From Gymnogyps californianus (Eukaryota > Chordata > Aves > Accipitriformes > Cathartidae), in contig NC_059480.1 in the NCBI RefSeq assembly GCF_018139145.2, forward strand, positions 18,724,428 to 18,788,427: a DNA stretch of 64,000 nucleotides, in the 5' to 3' direction. A program made the position numbers and the translations under genes. The notes below the pieces were generated by a model, which saw only the letters and a program-made list of their open reading frames with translations, ran no database searches and had not been told where the DNA came from. Shown here piece after piece: positions 37,570-48,965 of this stretch. Within the stretch, counting starts at the first letter, position 1; each line of letters starts with the position of its first letter.

Positions 37570-39936
37570 CTCGTGAAGAACGGCACAGACCTTATAGGGA
37601 TGGGCCTGCACAGTGCTCCTCAGAAGATACTGTGTGTTGGCTTCTTCAACTTCATCAGGCAGGGTGAATCTAAATGCCTGCAAAAGGCTGCAGAAGATGA
37701 AGAGCTTCATGCATGCCAACTGTTCACCCAAAAATATAGAGAGCCCTGCAGAAAGGACCTGAAAGGGCAATTATTGATCTTAATGGCTGTCCTCCACCAC
37801 ACTCCCTGCTGTCTTGCCCTGCACTTTCTCTGAGGCTGTTGCTCCTCATCAGAGCAGAGATGTCCCTGAGGGCGGGCAGTCACTCTCTCTCAAGATTTGC
37901 TGTTTAAACAAAGCTCAACCCATCCTTGCAACTCCACTTGCAAAATCCATTGGTGTTACTTACTAGCTGGCAGAAAGGACATCAGGCACATTTTGAAACA
38001 TGGTTTCACATTTTATTCCCTCATCCAAGTTCTTCAGTAGCATTCAAGGTACCTATCTCAACCCCTGTTGAGAAGGGTAAGCAGACTTCTCTGGAGAAAA
38101 AAATTTCCTTCCTCATGCAGGAATTGACTGGGGTTGGACTCCAGAGGTTTCTTCCAGTGCTCAGGAATCAGTGAGGACAGTATAGATTCGCAATAACCAT
38201 ACTGTCCTGCAAGAAAGGAGGAGTTGGTCCTAGGCTGTCTCTTAACCTCTCTCCCTGGCAAAGTCATCTACACAAAGAGACACAGAAAAAAACTCAGGTT
38301 TTATTTACTGCACTGAGCAGAAGGCCATATACTGTATTGGCATAGCTGCTTTTTCTTGAACGTTCCTTCTCCTCTTTGATTAGTAAACAAGACTGATGAT
38401 CCCTTCCTGGTTTGCAAGCAGCACTGCAACTAAGGAACATGCTGGGTTTTTCCTTTCATCCTGAATTGCTGCTGGTCAGGTATCACAGGCAATCTTGATA
38501 CAAGATTTATAATGCAAAAGGGATATACAATCAACAGCTTCATAAAAGTGTTCAGATGTGTTCTACGCACCCAGACATACACAATGACTGTATTTGACAG
38601 TGTTCATTGCAACATCTGGAAGAATTTAAAAAGAAACACTTTGTCTGAAATCACTCGCAACTTTCTAATAACTTCTCAGTTCTGATCAGGTTTCCATTTC
38701 TGTAAACACAGCTAAGACCGCATACTTTGGCCCTGTAGTTCAGTCCATCGCAGTTTTAGTTGCATAACAGCTGGACATTTCCTATGCCCGCGCTTTCATA
38801 CGGAGGGCGTTATTTTCCTCATCCCGCATTTCTGTCCAGGTATGGCAGCCGATTTTTTTTTTTTTTTTTAATCTGAAGGATTCATGTACACATTTAGTGC
38901 TGCCAGCTTCTTCCTAAAAACCCAAGCAGAAAGAGAAAATTGAAAACAGAATTACTTCTTCATGACATGTTTTCATAGTCAGTCTTTAGTTCAATCAAGA
39001 AACGAGACAAGCAGCCAGTATCATGAAAATTTTTCTTTCCAGGTTTTCCAAAATATTTTAAAGCACAACTTCCTTTAAAAAAAACAAAACCAAAAAACAC
39101 ACCCCACCCCACTCCCCCCCCCGCAAACCCCCAACTAATTCTGACAGAATTAATTTCTGCATCAAGGACATCAGGTTTGACCTATGCCTCTACTTAAATT
39201 CCAGTGGATTGCCCTCCCTGTGAGCAGGGCAAGAGGGCTGCTTTTTCATTTGCCACTTGCCATATTTTGCTATTGCAGATTCAGCAACTATAAGTATTTT
39301 TTACTAAATAATTGGGTACAGTAAGTGAGAATTCTTAAGAGTTGTGTGTGTTTTTTTGCTTCAACCTCCCCATGCAACAAGGTGACCGATACAGTGGTGC
39401 CACCTCAGAGTAAATTCAGATGCAACATCACACAGTACACTGCCTCATGCATTCAGCAATGCAACAGGGACCATTTGGTTAGCCTGCATTTCCATAGTAC
39501 CTACCCGTAGGTAAGCACCATTGGCATGGCTATATAGAAGTAAAGGGTAGCAATTCAGCTTACTATAATGTGGTTTATCCCTTCCTAATGGGTAAGGTTT
39601 TCATGAGATGCCATCAGGGAGGGAAGAATGCCATTATTTCTCCCTGCTTTTACAGTCTCTTAAAAATTGATTCTCAGGTCTACAGTACTCAGCACAAAAC
39701 TTTTTTTAGCTAGTTATAGCAGTCCGTCATTTCAGCTAAAGGTAATAATTTCACATGCACCTCGTTGTATGGAGAATGTCATAGGCTGCATTAAACCTCA
39801 CCTGCCTGAGGTTTCCAAAGATAGGACATGAAGTCAGCTCCCCAGGAAAGCATCTATGCACCCACGGCAATTTCAGGAGATGTGCAGTGAGGAGACACAT
39901 GACCAGGAACAAGAGCCTCAGTGACAGAGCAGATCA
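37570..39936 (-). pseudogene. CYP2J-like pseudogene fragment X, exons 1, 8 and 9 only
   Basis: Three damaged CYP2 exons remain on the minus strand. Exon 1 (39766-39936) aligns through LLKLPWVHRCF and PIFGNL to the anchor and hinge of the other copies; it has TGA where the start ATG should be, lacks the PPGP hinge, and has no GT at the expected donor. Exon 8 (38065-38206) still shows EHW and GNF but has two compensating frameshifts, one near its start and one in a T-run, and its donor reads GG. Exon 9 (37570-37745) has FLGEQLA and AHPYKVCAV, but the heme loop GHRVCLGE is GLSIFLGE, so the iron-ligating Cys is gone. It is one codon short, and the normal stop is GAG. No exons 2-7 lie in the 1.6 kb between exon 1 and exon 8. 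Confidence 0.85.
38853..38869 (+). repeat. T-homopolymer, 17 bases
   Basis: A T17 run between exons 1 and 8 of fragment X. It may be the tail of a minus-strand retroposon, but no body was recognised. Confidence 0.85.
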
Positions 39937-42900
39937 CTTCTGCTTTACAACAGAGGTCTGACTAGGGAAGCAACAGCTGTGGGTGTACCAGCTGAAGCTA
40001 CTTTATTCTGCTCTGAAGCATTTACTTCTGAAATAGTTCTTGTCATATCCAGAATTGACAAGTATCTCATCGTCTTCCCTTTTGACCTCCTTTTACCCTT
40101 CCAGACTACTAGGAAAGTTTATTCACTGGAGCTTATTCAACAAGCTTTTCTCTCCCAACATGCTATGACAGTAAGAACCATGGCTGCAATTAAAGGACAA
40201 ACAGTTTTCCTTCAGATAATTCAGGAGATAAATTTGTGAGGTGGAGCCACGTAGGCTGAGCAAATTTCTTAAAAACTAATTGCAAGCACAGGGAAGAAGA
40301 ATTCCACATTTAGAGCTGTACGGGTCAGGAAACAAATGGAATAGTCACTAGTGTAATACAGTGATAGAAGACAGGCAGGCCTTCCTCAGATACTGAAATA
40401 TTCCACGTGCAAACTGCACACCCAATACTGTGCTGCAACTTCTACTTAGCTTACCATATCCAGTTGTTTCAATGTCATATTTTCTTCCACTCCCAGAGGT
40501 CTTTTCACTACATATTCTCTGCATTTTTAAAATTACCATGGTCTTTGTAGCAAAACCTAATTTTAACAAAGTGTCTGCAGAGTCCTATACCTGCAGAGGC
40601 CTGACCCATGGCAGAAGCCAGTAGATGCTCTTGTTAAAATAACAGCTGAAGGTGGTCATTCATACAGAAAGCTCAGCTGGTCAACTGTCCCCACAAACAC
40701 CAGATTTACATGTGCAAAACAGTAACTGCCTCAACAGCCAAGCACAGATTCTCTGAGTTTAAACATTTTGCAGATTTTCCCATGCTCTCTGTCTCCCTGC
40801 TACTAAAGTCTACAGGTAATAACCTCTTTCCCCTGTGAAAGAAAGGGACTGAATCTCTCCTTAATAGTTAGAGGAAACAAAGCACCTGCTTTGAAACACA
40901 TACTTCAGCACATGTTAATGATCCAAATAAATCCATAAAAATCACAAGGCACTTTTATCAGTACTCTGCAGTTCTGAGTCTCTTTAAGGGTGTTTTCTCC
41001 AAGTTCAACTTGGAGATCCTTCTGGGTTTTATCACAGATAAATGTCACCATCCCTTTATTCGCTATACATTCAGAGAAACCAAGGAGAAGTCAAACTTCA
41101 GATTTTTAAAGTTCTACATCCTTTTCTAACAGGGAGTGAACTAGTCGCCAAGTGAAAACATTATTGATAACAACTTGACTGGAGAATATAACAACACTTA
41201 ACCCATCCAGGTACAACTGCTTACGTTTTTTGATGAGTCTGATATATTGACTCATGTTTAAGTTTGTGATCTGCTACAAAACCTAGATCCTTATCTGCAC
41301 AGCTTCTGCTTAGACTTTCTTCCTTCACTATATAATTAGAAATAATCCACAGTATACAATTACATTACCCCTAGCCTTACTGAACAGCAGATGAGTTTTT
41401 CAGGTCATTTTTTCAGTTCATACTGCTTGTTTTCATGTCAGCTGTAAACGTATAAGCACACTCTTCCATCTATCAAACAAGTTATTGATGAAACTATTCA
41501 ATATTACAGGATCCCTGATTGCAAAACTTCATTTGATACATTAATCTTACCAGTGAGCTTCAAGCTTCAAATTTGCTGAGAAAATTAGGTGCAAGAACGA
41601 ACATAAACTAAACCCCTGCAAAGTACGTAAAAACAGATATAAATGTAATTGTTGAGACTGTAATAGCTAGCAGCTCAAGGACTGATGAGAAAAAGAACTG
41701 ACAATAAAAGAGTAAAACCTAAAAAGCAGAGAACTGGAAGACAGCAACTCAGCAACACTGAGAATCAGCTAGATCCAAGGCGTGTCAGGGGCTCACATTC
41801 CCCCATTTGATGGCTATCTGGTGGGCAGAGACTCATAAAGTGTCTCAAGAGCAGTGGCAAGCATTAATGCTTAGCCCAATAGCATGTTAACCACAGCTAG
41901 CTACTATATTAGCCAATAGATAATTCTTTTATAGTTTTAAATCATGTATATTCTGCTCGCAGAGTCTCTCTGTGTATGGTAAAAGATACCTGCACAAATG
42001 TGATCCAGTGAGGGTAGGTTGCAATGCAAGTGGTCATAAAAGGAGAAAAAAAAAAAAAAATCACTAAGATTTTGAATTTGTTTCATTTTTCTAAGTTTTG
42101 AAATAGGATATTTGCAAGATAGTTGTTTCAACCAATTTCAAATTTTCAATATTTAACTTTTTCATTTTCTTTTCACATCAGAGGGAGGATCAATATTCAA
42201 ATATTTCACATTTTCCCCCAGGCTTGTTGTTTACTAGGTTTCTACTCTGCACCTTTTTCAGCATTTCTGCAGCTATTGTTTACCGTATGTTACATCCAGT
42301 AACAGAACAAAAGAAAGGTGGGAGAAAAATAACATTAAGCACAAAACATGTTTAAAAAAAAAAAAAAAAAGCCCACACACTATACTGGGCGTTTCCTTTC
42401 AATTACATCTAGATGAGCTCCCTCTATCAAAAGGAATACATACAATTACTACCTTCTCTGAATGTCCTCCGACAATGTAGACCTGTGTCAGCTGCTGTTT
42501 AGCTGTTGGGCACTGCCACACAGTTGAAAATGGATTATATCTGTTCCAATCCTGGGCAATCAGAAACTCTTCAATATTTCCACCTGGGTTGCTTCCTGAA
42601 TAAGAACGTGAATGGTACGAGCATTGTTACCTTCTTTCCAGTCTCAAATGCACAAATAGCTGAACATTTCTCAGCTAGCACTGTAGAACTCAGGGTTACT
42701 GTTTCCCTTTCAGGAAGAAACAGAACTCTAATACTTATTTCAGCAAGTCTTATCTCAAATTTTCTGTTCTGTCCATGACTTCTGACATTCCAAGTGCACC
42801 ATCTAGGCTACTAGATACTGCTCTGAAAAACTGTCAAAAAGAATGCTGAAGCTGCAAATACTCAAACATTAGGAAATGCCAGAAATAAGACTGTCTGCAC

Positions 42901-43634
42901 AACATTAATTACTTCTTCCTGACACTTCAGTGAGAAGAGTAACACAACTGACTTGATGTACTATGATTTTGCCTATGAAATTCTTGTCTCTCATCAATTC
43001 CTCTGCAGCTGACTGGAGGGCGCTGCCAAGATCATACAGCACTTCACAGAACAGCGACACTGAAAAGGCACTAGACTTTTGTAGCTCCTACACCATTAGG
43101 ATATACAGTGCCACAGCATCTGTGTAAGGTATGCATTGCTTTCACCTAAGTAGCACCACGTGACAAAAAAAACAAAACAAAAAGCAACAGAAAAACAAAA
43201 TATGAGGCATGTTTACAACAGCCACTTTCCTCCCTAGTAGCTACAGCTCTAGCTTTTACTAACCTGGCTTTCACTGCATGTCAGTGATGCACACTGTCTC
43301 AGCCTGCTACACCCTCAGAAACATGCCTGAAAATGAATAAATTAATTACAATCCTGTGTTGAGAAAACCTTGGTAAATCTCTCTAAGATTACATATACCA
43401 TCTGGTTTTACTTTGGGATGACTAGGTACCTTATTACTAGCAGGAAGAGTTAAAATGATGGATGTTACAATTCATTCTAATGCAGAAGTGATAGTATTTA
43501 AATGAACTCAGTTAATGTGCACAAATTGTGAATTAAGGACCAAAATACAAATAAAGTAATGGTGAGATCAAGCAGGTATAGGCAGGTGTTTACAGAGAAG
43601 CTTTTTGCAAGCAGGTTGTTTTGGGGAAGATCAG

Positions 43635-43835
43635 TTTTCCTTGTTCCAATATCTTCATTGTATGTGAGCAGCACCTCTCCATGCAAGCCTTGCTCATTCT
43701 TATCTGACAAATACTATTGCAAGAGCTCACTGGCAGAGAAGACAGAGATGTTTAGTCAGCTCAGAAAACCTGCTTTTCTAATGAAGGTTTCAGGCCATAG
43801 GAGTGGGAAGCAAAAGCAGGGGACAGGCAAAGAAC
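43635..43835 (+). repeat. Left arm of a long imperfect inverted repeat
   Basis: Matches the reverse complement of 44688-44910. The best-conserved blocks are AAATACTATTGCAAGAGCTC (near 43708) and AATGAAGGTTTCAGGCCATA (near 43780), followed by GGAGTGGGAAGCAAA. The arms are about 200 bases and the loop about 850. The family was not recognised. Confidence 0.8.
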
Positions 43836-43919
43836 AGAACAGAAACAGTCATAGCTGCCATCTACATCTTGGCTTTCATTAGTCAATCTTAAAGCTCTTT
43901 TGAAAAGTGAACGTCAGGG

Positions 43920-44040
43920 TTGATTAGGCCCAGAAAGATAAAGCAAGTTCCCGAGAGTCACAGACAAGCTATGAACAGATCTAGGAACAGAATTTAAAGT
44001 TCCCAAGTCCCATTCCAGTACTTTGTCTATGCAACCTAAA
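43920..44040 (+). repeat. Possible MIR/CORE-SINE fragment
   Basis: The order AAGTTCCCGAGAGTCACAGA, then ATGAACAGATCTAGGAACAG, then CCAAGTCCCATTCCAGTACT resembles the 3' half of MIR-type SINEs (a gtcacacagc core followed by a gaaccca-ggtct-like stretch). It is diverged, and the assignment is by eye only. Confidence 0.35.
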
Positions 44041-44687
44041 CAGCTCATCAGTCTTCAGGTCCCAACAACACAGATGATAGTAGGAGGCAAAAATCTATCT
44101 TGTTTATTTATAATGCATGTAAGCAAAGTTCTCTTTTCCTGAACTGAACAGAAACACAGAATGGGAGCTTGCTTTGCTCACATTTTCCAGTCCTGTGTTC
44201 ACTCTAGTTCTGTGCTCTAAGCAACACTCTCCCTCTCTCAGTGCTTGCCTGGACATACTGTCTCTGTGTAATTCTCTTCCCACAGAGAAATTCTGACGCC
44301 ACCGACCAATTAACAGCTCCTGTTATGAAGCTCTTGAAGCACCGCGGGGTGCAGGGGAGGAAGGAACAGCTAAGTTGAGAAATCCAAATTAGTGTCTCCA
44401 CTGAAAAAAAAACCCCACCTGCTTAGCAATTGTCTGCTCTATTTAGCTTGACATCAGGCCAGGCAGCAAGCACACACTACCATGCCAAGCAATACATGCA
44501 TAGCATGGAACCAGTCAGTGTTCTCTAATACACACTGAGCCTGTCTCTGCAACAGAAAAAAACCCAAGCCCTGGTATTTATGGCATAGCAGGTGACACAC
44601 ACCCTGGGCAGAGGTGTACCAGGAATCCTTTCCACCCCCAGCATGCCACATTCATCATTTGTTTGCTTCACACCTTTCTGAAGATGC

Positions 44688-44910
44688 TGTGCTTTCCCTG
44701 TCCTCTGCAGTTGTTGCATTTGCTTCCCACTCCTATGGCCTGAAACCTTCATTACAGAAGCAGATTTCCTCATCTGTTCAAAACAACCAAACTTAACATC
44801 TGTCGTCTTGACTGGTGAGCTCTTGCAATAGTATTTGTGTCAGAGGAGAGCGAGCAAGATTTATGTGAAGAGCTACTGCTCACATATACTGACAATATTA
44901 AAATAAGGAA
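44688..44910 (-). repeat. Right arm of the long imperfect inverted repeat
   Basis: Reverse-complement partner of 43635-43835. GAGCTCTTGCAATAGTATTT (near 44817) and TATGGCCTGAAACCTTCATT (near 44734) mirror the left arm. The DNA inside the two arms is not related. Confidence 0.8.
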
Positions 44911-46208
44911 TATTGAATTCTTCTAAAACAGCTTCCTTGCTTTTCCCCTTCCTTGTAAACTTCAGCTTAAGACTTTCTAAAATAGTTTTGCCTCACCATA
45001 CTTCAGCATGCCCACAGCTCTCCTAGCAGTAAGAAAACACTGCCCACAGTGTCCAAAAGGCCAGGCTCAGACTAAGCCTTTTGTTGGGCCCAGCCTTACT
45101 CAGCAGGACCCAGATTTACCCTGCAGAAAGGTCTAGGAGAGCAGACGACAGGCAGAAGGAAAGGGTCACTGCAGAAGTAGCAAGACCACTCACATGAGAT
45201 ACACCGCAACACTGCGATGCAAAGTATGCAGCAAAGAGAGGGGACCTTGCTTGTAACGGAGTAGCCCCATATGTTGGAGAAGGCTTTATGGCAAATTCAC
45301 TAATCATGGTAATGAGAACACAGATTTATGACTGAATAATTTAATCCAAATGGAGTACAATGCCAGACCTATACAGAAAAGATGTAGCATTAGACCCGTC
45401 ACTGAGCTGCCCCACGGCTGAAGCAAGACGGCAACACTTACTACAACACTGATCAGAGGGGCTGCAAGGGCAACAAACGTCACAGAAACGGAGACTTCAA
45501 CACCACCTCGCAGGCTGGGCAGACACCACGCCATGCTGCAATGCACAGACTCAGTCTTTAGAAACTGCCAGTGACTGCTTCAAGAAGCAACCGCTTAGGG
45601 ACCTCAAGGCAAAGCTGCTGCTCATTCAGGATGGTGGGCACCAAGCATTTGCCATACAGAAGTGTCCTAGTGTATTTATTTTTATAATAATGCTTTCAGT
45701 TTCTGATTGCTCTAGGCACAGCCACCTATGAGTTCCACAAAACATTAAGCTAGAAAACAACAGGGTTACAGAGCATAAATTAATATCAATGACATGCTCA
45801 CCAAGCCTGACCGCTCAGACTTAAAAAAATATTTAATAAAATAAATTAAAAAAAAAAGTGGACTGGAGGGACAAGGAGAGTATTTTGTGATTTTAAATCT
45901 GTCAGTGTAGAAGCTCACTAGAATTTGAATATTTCACACTAGGCTTTTTTCTTTTTCTTTTCTTTTTTAAGTTTCATCATAATCACCATTATTAATAGAT
46001 AATTTCAAGGCTCAACTCATCTTAATTCTGGTAATTTTGAAGTGTATAAATCATACTCTCATTGATGGCATGTGTGCATCAACAGCTTTCAGTGGTCTTT
46101 CACTGTCGCAAAACTTGCGAACTTGGCAAATGATTCCGTGCACAAACAATAAGAAATAGAATAGTGCTCACTGCCTTTTAACCAGACAGGACTGGCTGGA
46201 CAAAAAAA

Positions 46209-46222
46209 GGGGGGGGGGGGGG
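46209..46222 (+). repeat. G-homopolymer, 14 bases
   Basis: A7 is followed directly by G14 and then CCAGGGGG. The G-rich tract could form a quadruplex and is also a place where assemblies are often wrong in length. Confidence 0.9.
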
Positions 46223-47251
46223 CCAGGGGGCAGAAACCATACAAAGAAATGAAGTTCTGATGCACACAAGCAGCAAGTCAAGTTAGTTAGATAATTTCAT
46301 CAGGTAACTCATTTTGAAATCTCAAATAGCATCAAAACCTGAAAAATTGGGTGGATAAATGACTGCTCAATAGCATAACTCAGTAACACTGCAATTTTTG
46401 GCAAACGTAAAGAGTTATCCTGGAACTATCAGAATTGGCTGATAAAACCATAAAAGGTATTTAATTTCGAATTGCTTCTCTTAGTTTTTTAGCTATTTAA
46501 GTCTTCAAGTGTAAGATTCATAGAACCATGCTGCTGAAAATGATGCTCCTTAACCTTTTCTGTTTCCACTTCTCTGCCCAAAAAGCTAAACAAACAGATA
46601 AAAAAGGCACACATGCACGCTCCTTGCCCTCTGATGGCTTCTCCGCTTCCACACTTTCTGGAAAGCATATGCACGTGCAGCCCACTAAAGCAGAAGAGCT
46701 GCATGATACTGCACAGAGGAGTCAAGTGGTGGCTGCTCAGAAAAGTAAAGCAAGCAGATGCTGCAATGTTACTGCTTCTCTGCAGCCCCCTGAAACTGCC
46801 CTATATTTCATGTTTGAATCTGAAATTATTAAAATCCACTAAAGCAAAAAAAGACAAATGCTCATCTACACATTTTCAAGAGTGAACGATGCAAGATCGC
46901 ATTTAACACGTTTTCTTTTATTAAACAAACAAACAAAAAATCAAACTCATTCAAAAACTAACTGAAATGAGTGTCTGTACCTGTAACTCTCAGATAGTTG
47001 CTTGAAGTTTAAAGGAAATCACAGGAGTTTTTAAGAAGCCCATGGATAGCATTAAACCTTTATATTTCATTATCATAATGTAGATTGAGTCCAATCAATA
47101 ACCTTGATTTTGCTGAAAAGTTTTGAGCTGGAAACCGCAGACTGGAAAATTCAGCAAGCCTGCTCAGAGAAATTATGATAAAATTTTTAAAACAGGCAAG
47201 ATGTACAATTGTATGGATTCCCTTAATCTCATACTTACTTGAAGATATATC

Positions 47252-47325
47252 ATAACATTAACTGAGTTCTTGATTAAAGTGTTGAGATATAACATTAGCT
47301 GAGTTCTTGATCAAAGTGTTGAAAA
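47252..47325. repeat. 37-base tandem duplication
   Basis: Two copies start ATAACATTA at 47252 and 47289 and share CTGAGTTCTTGAT and AAAGTGTTGA, differing at a few sites. It lies about 1.7 kb upstream of the gene E start codon. Confidence 0.85.
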
Positions 47326-48484
47326 ATCCAATGTAATATATCAGCTAATAAAAAAAAAAAACCCTATACAAAGTAAGACTTCATACAGAGACCCACAGGG
47401 CACCAAATAATCCAGAGATAAAGCAAGCGGTTTTACAGTCACAGTATAAGGGATGTAAACTATGGTAGCTAAGGCTTACGTTCAGCTAAAAGAGGGTATT
47501 TAGGACCAAAGGCTGAAGCACCATACACACTAATATGACTGAACCTGGGAAGTCCCACATATGTTTGAGAGTCATACATCATCTTTCCTTTGCTTCCTAA
47601 ATTCTGAAGGAGATGGTTCCTGACAATTTACTTCGCAGACAGAGGCACCCTAAGTCATCTCCAGGTTCACTCCTGCAACTTGCTTCGGCACTTCTAAATC
47701 AGCAAGATCTCCAATTTCTACATTGCCTAGGGGCCGAAAAAGCAAGGAGTAGAAGCAGCTTTAAGAGACAACAGATTTCGCCATCCCAACAGGAGTAGAT
47801 AAAATGGGAGATGAGGTCTGAAATCCTGTCCCAAATGAATAATAATAAATAAAAATTATCTAAAAACAGAGACTGAAGAGATTACCTAAATCCATCATCT
47901 TATCCCAAAACACCAGAACCATGCCATTTCTATTTGCTTTCCAGTGGTGGAGATTCCCAAAACTTTCAAAGCAACCTACTGTAGTCCATAGATTACATCA
48001 AAGTCAGTGAATAACACATAAGAAAAGTAAGCCTCTTAAGTTAAAATTTGCTACACATTGGTACAAACCTCTCCTGGAAAGCTTATGGGGTCCACAAATC
48101 AATAAAGATTAAAAGTTTTGCCTCTTTCTTCAGTTTATTTGTTCTTTTTCACAGATAAAATAGAATCTGTGCATTTTTTCACCTCCAAAATTTGCACCAG
48201 GAAATTTTAATCCTTATCCTAAAAAGATAAAATAAATAAAACAAAATTTAGAAAACACCATACAATCCACTGGACAGAACAATAATCTCTCAATTGTGTT
48301 CTGCGTAATATTGTAACTTAACCTAGAATATGACAAAATGGGTAAGTAGATATTGTCCTAATACTTAAATTACACTTTTTTTTTTTAAAGACATTAATTT
48401 AGCTTTATGCTGCATGAATTCAATTCTTTTTCATCTCAGAGACCATATCCTAACAGACAGGTATTGTGTAGATTCTTCTTCTTA

Positions 48485-48492
48485 TATAAAAG
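48485..48492 (+). promoter_or_regulatory. Candidate TATA box upstream of gene E
   Basis: TATAAAAG lies 474 bases before the gene E start codon. It is the clearest TATA-like word in the proximal 500 bases, but there is no transcript evidence, and a 5' UTR of about 440 bases would be long for this family. Confidence 0.2.
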
Positions 48493-48965
48493 AAACCACA
48501 TAATGATTGTAGTATGTCAGAAAGGTAGTAAGTAATGCATCCTTGGTATTTTATGTTGAACTACAGCAAACTGCATGAGGTGTTACCATTATGCAAAACA
48601 CTTGATATCCTTGGATAACTGTTCAATAATTAGCATTTAGACCCAGTATCAATACTAAGAAGGAAACAAAATTCTAAGTGAAAAGAGAGACAGATCACAA
48701 TTACAGATCATAAAGGAGAGTAGGTGTGGCTTGGCTAACTGCAAAGGATCACGTATTTCAGTTTTCTAAGGACTTCGGCTTGGGAAAACTGTAGATTGTC
48801 AGAGAGAGAGGTGGCTAAAGCAGACTTCTATTCTTTAGAAAGAGTTTGACTTCAGTAGAAGCAAACTCATCTACACAACTCCAAATTTTCAGAAGAATTC
48901 ATATGCAAAAAAAAAAACAAACCAAAACCACCCACAAAACAGTGAGAAGCTAAAATTTTGATAAG

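Larger units (their letters stand above)
39937..48965. other. Nine-kilobase interval upstream of gene E, no gene recognised
   Basis: No CYP2 exon or other known coding exon was found. It contains homopolymers (A16 at 42045-42060, A17 at 42354-42370, G14 at 46209-46222), an inverted repeat near 43.64-44.91 kb, a possible MIR-type fragment and a 37-base tandem duplication near 47.25 kb. The 5' regulatory DNA of gene E must lie at its right end. Confidence 0.6.
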
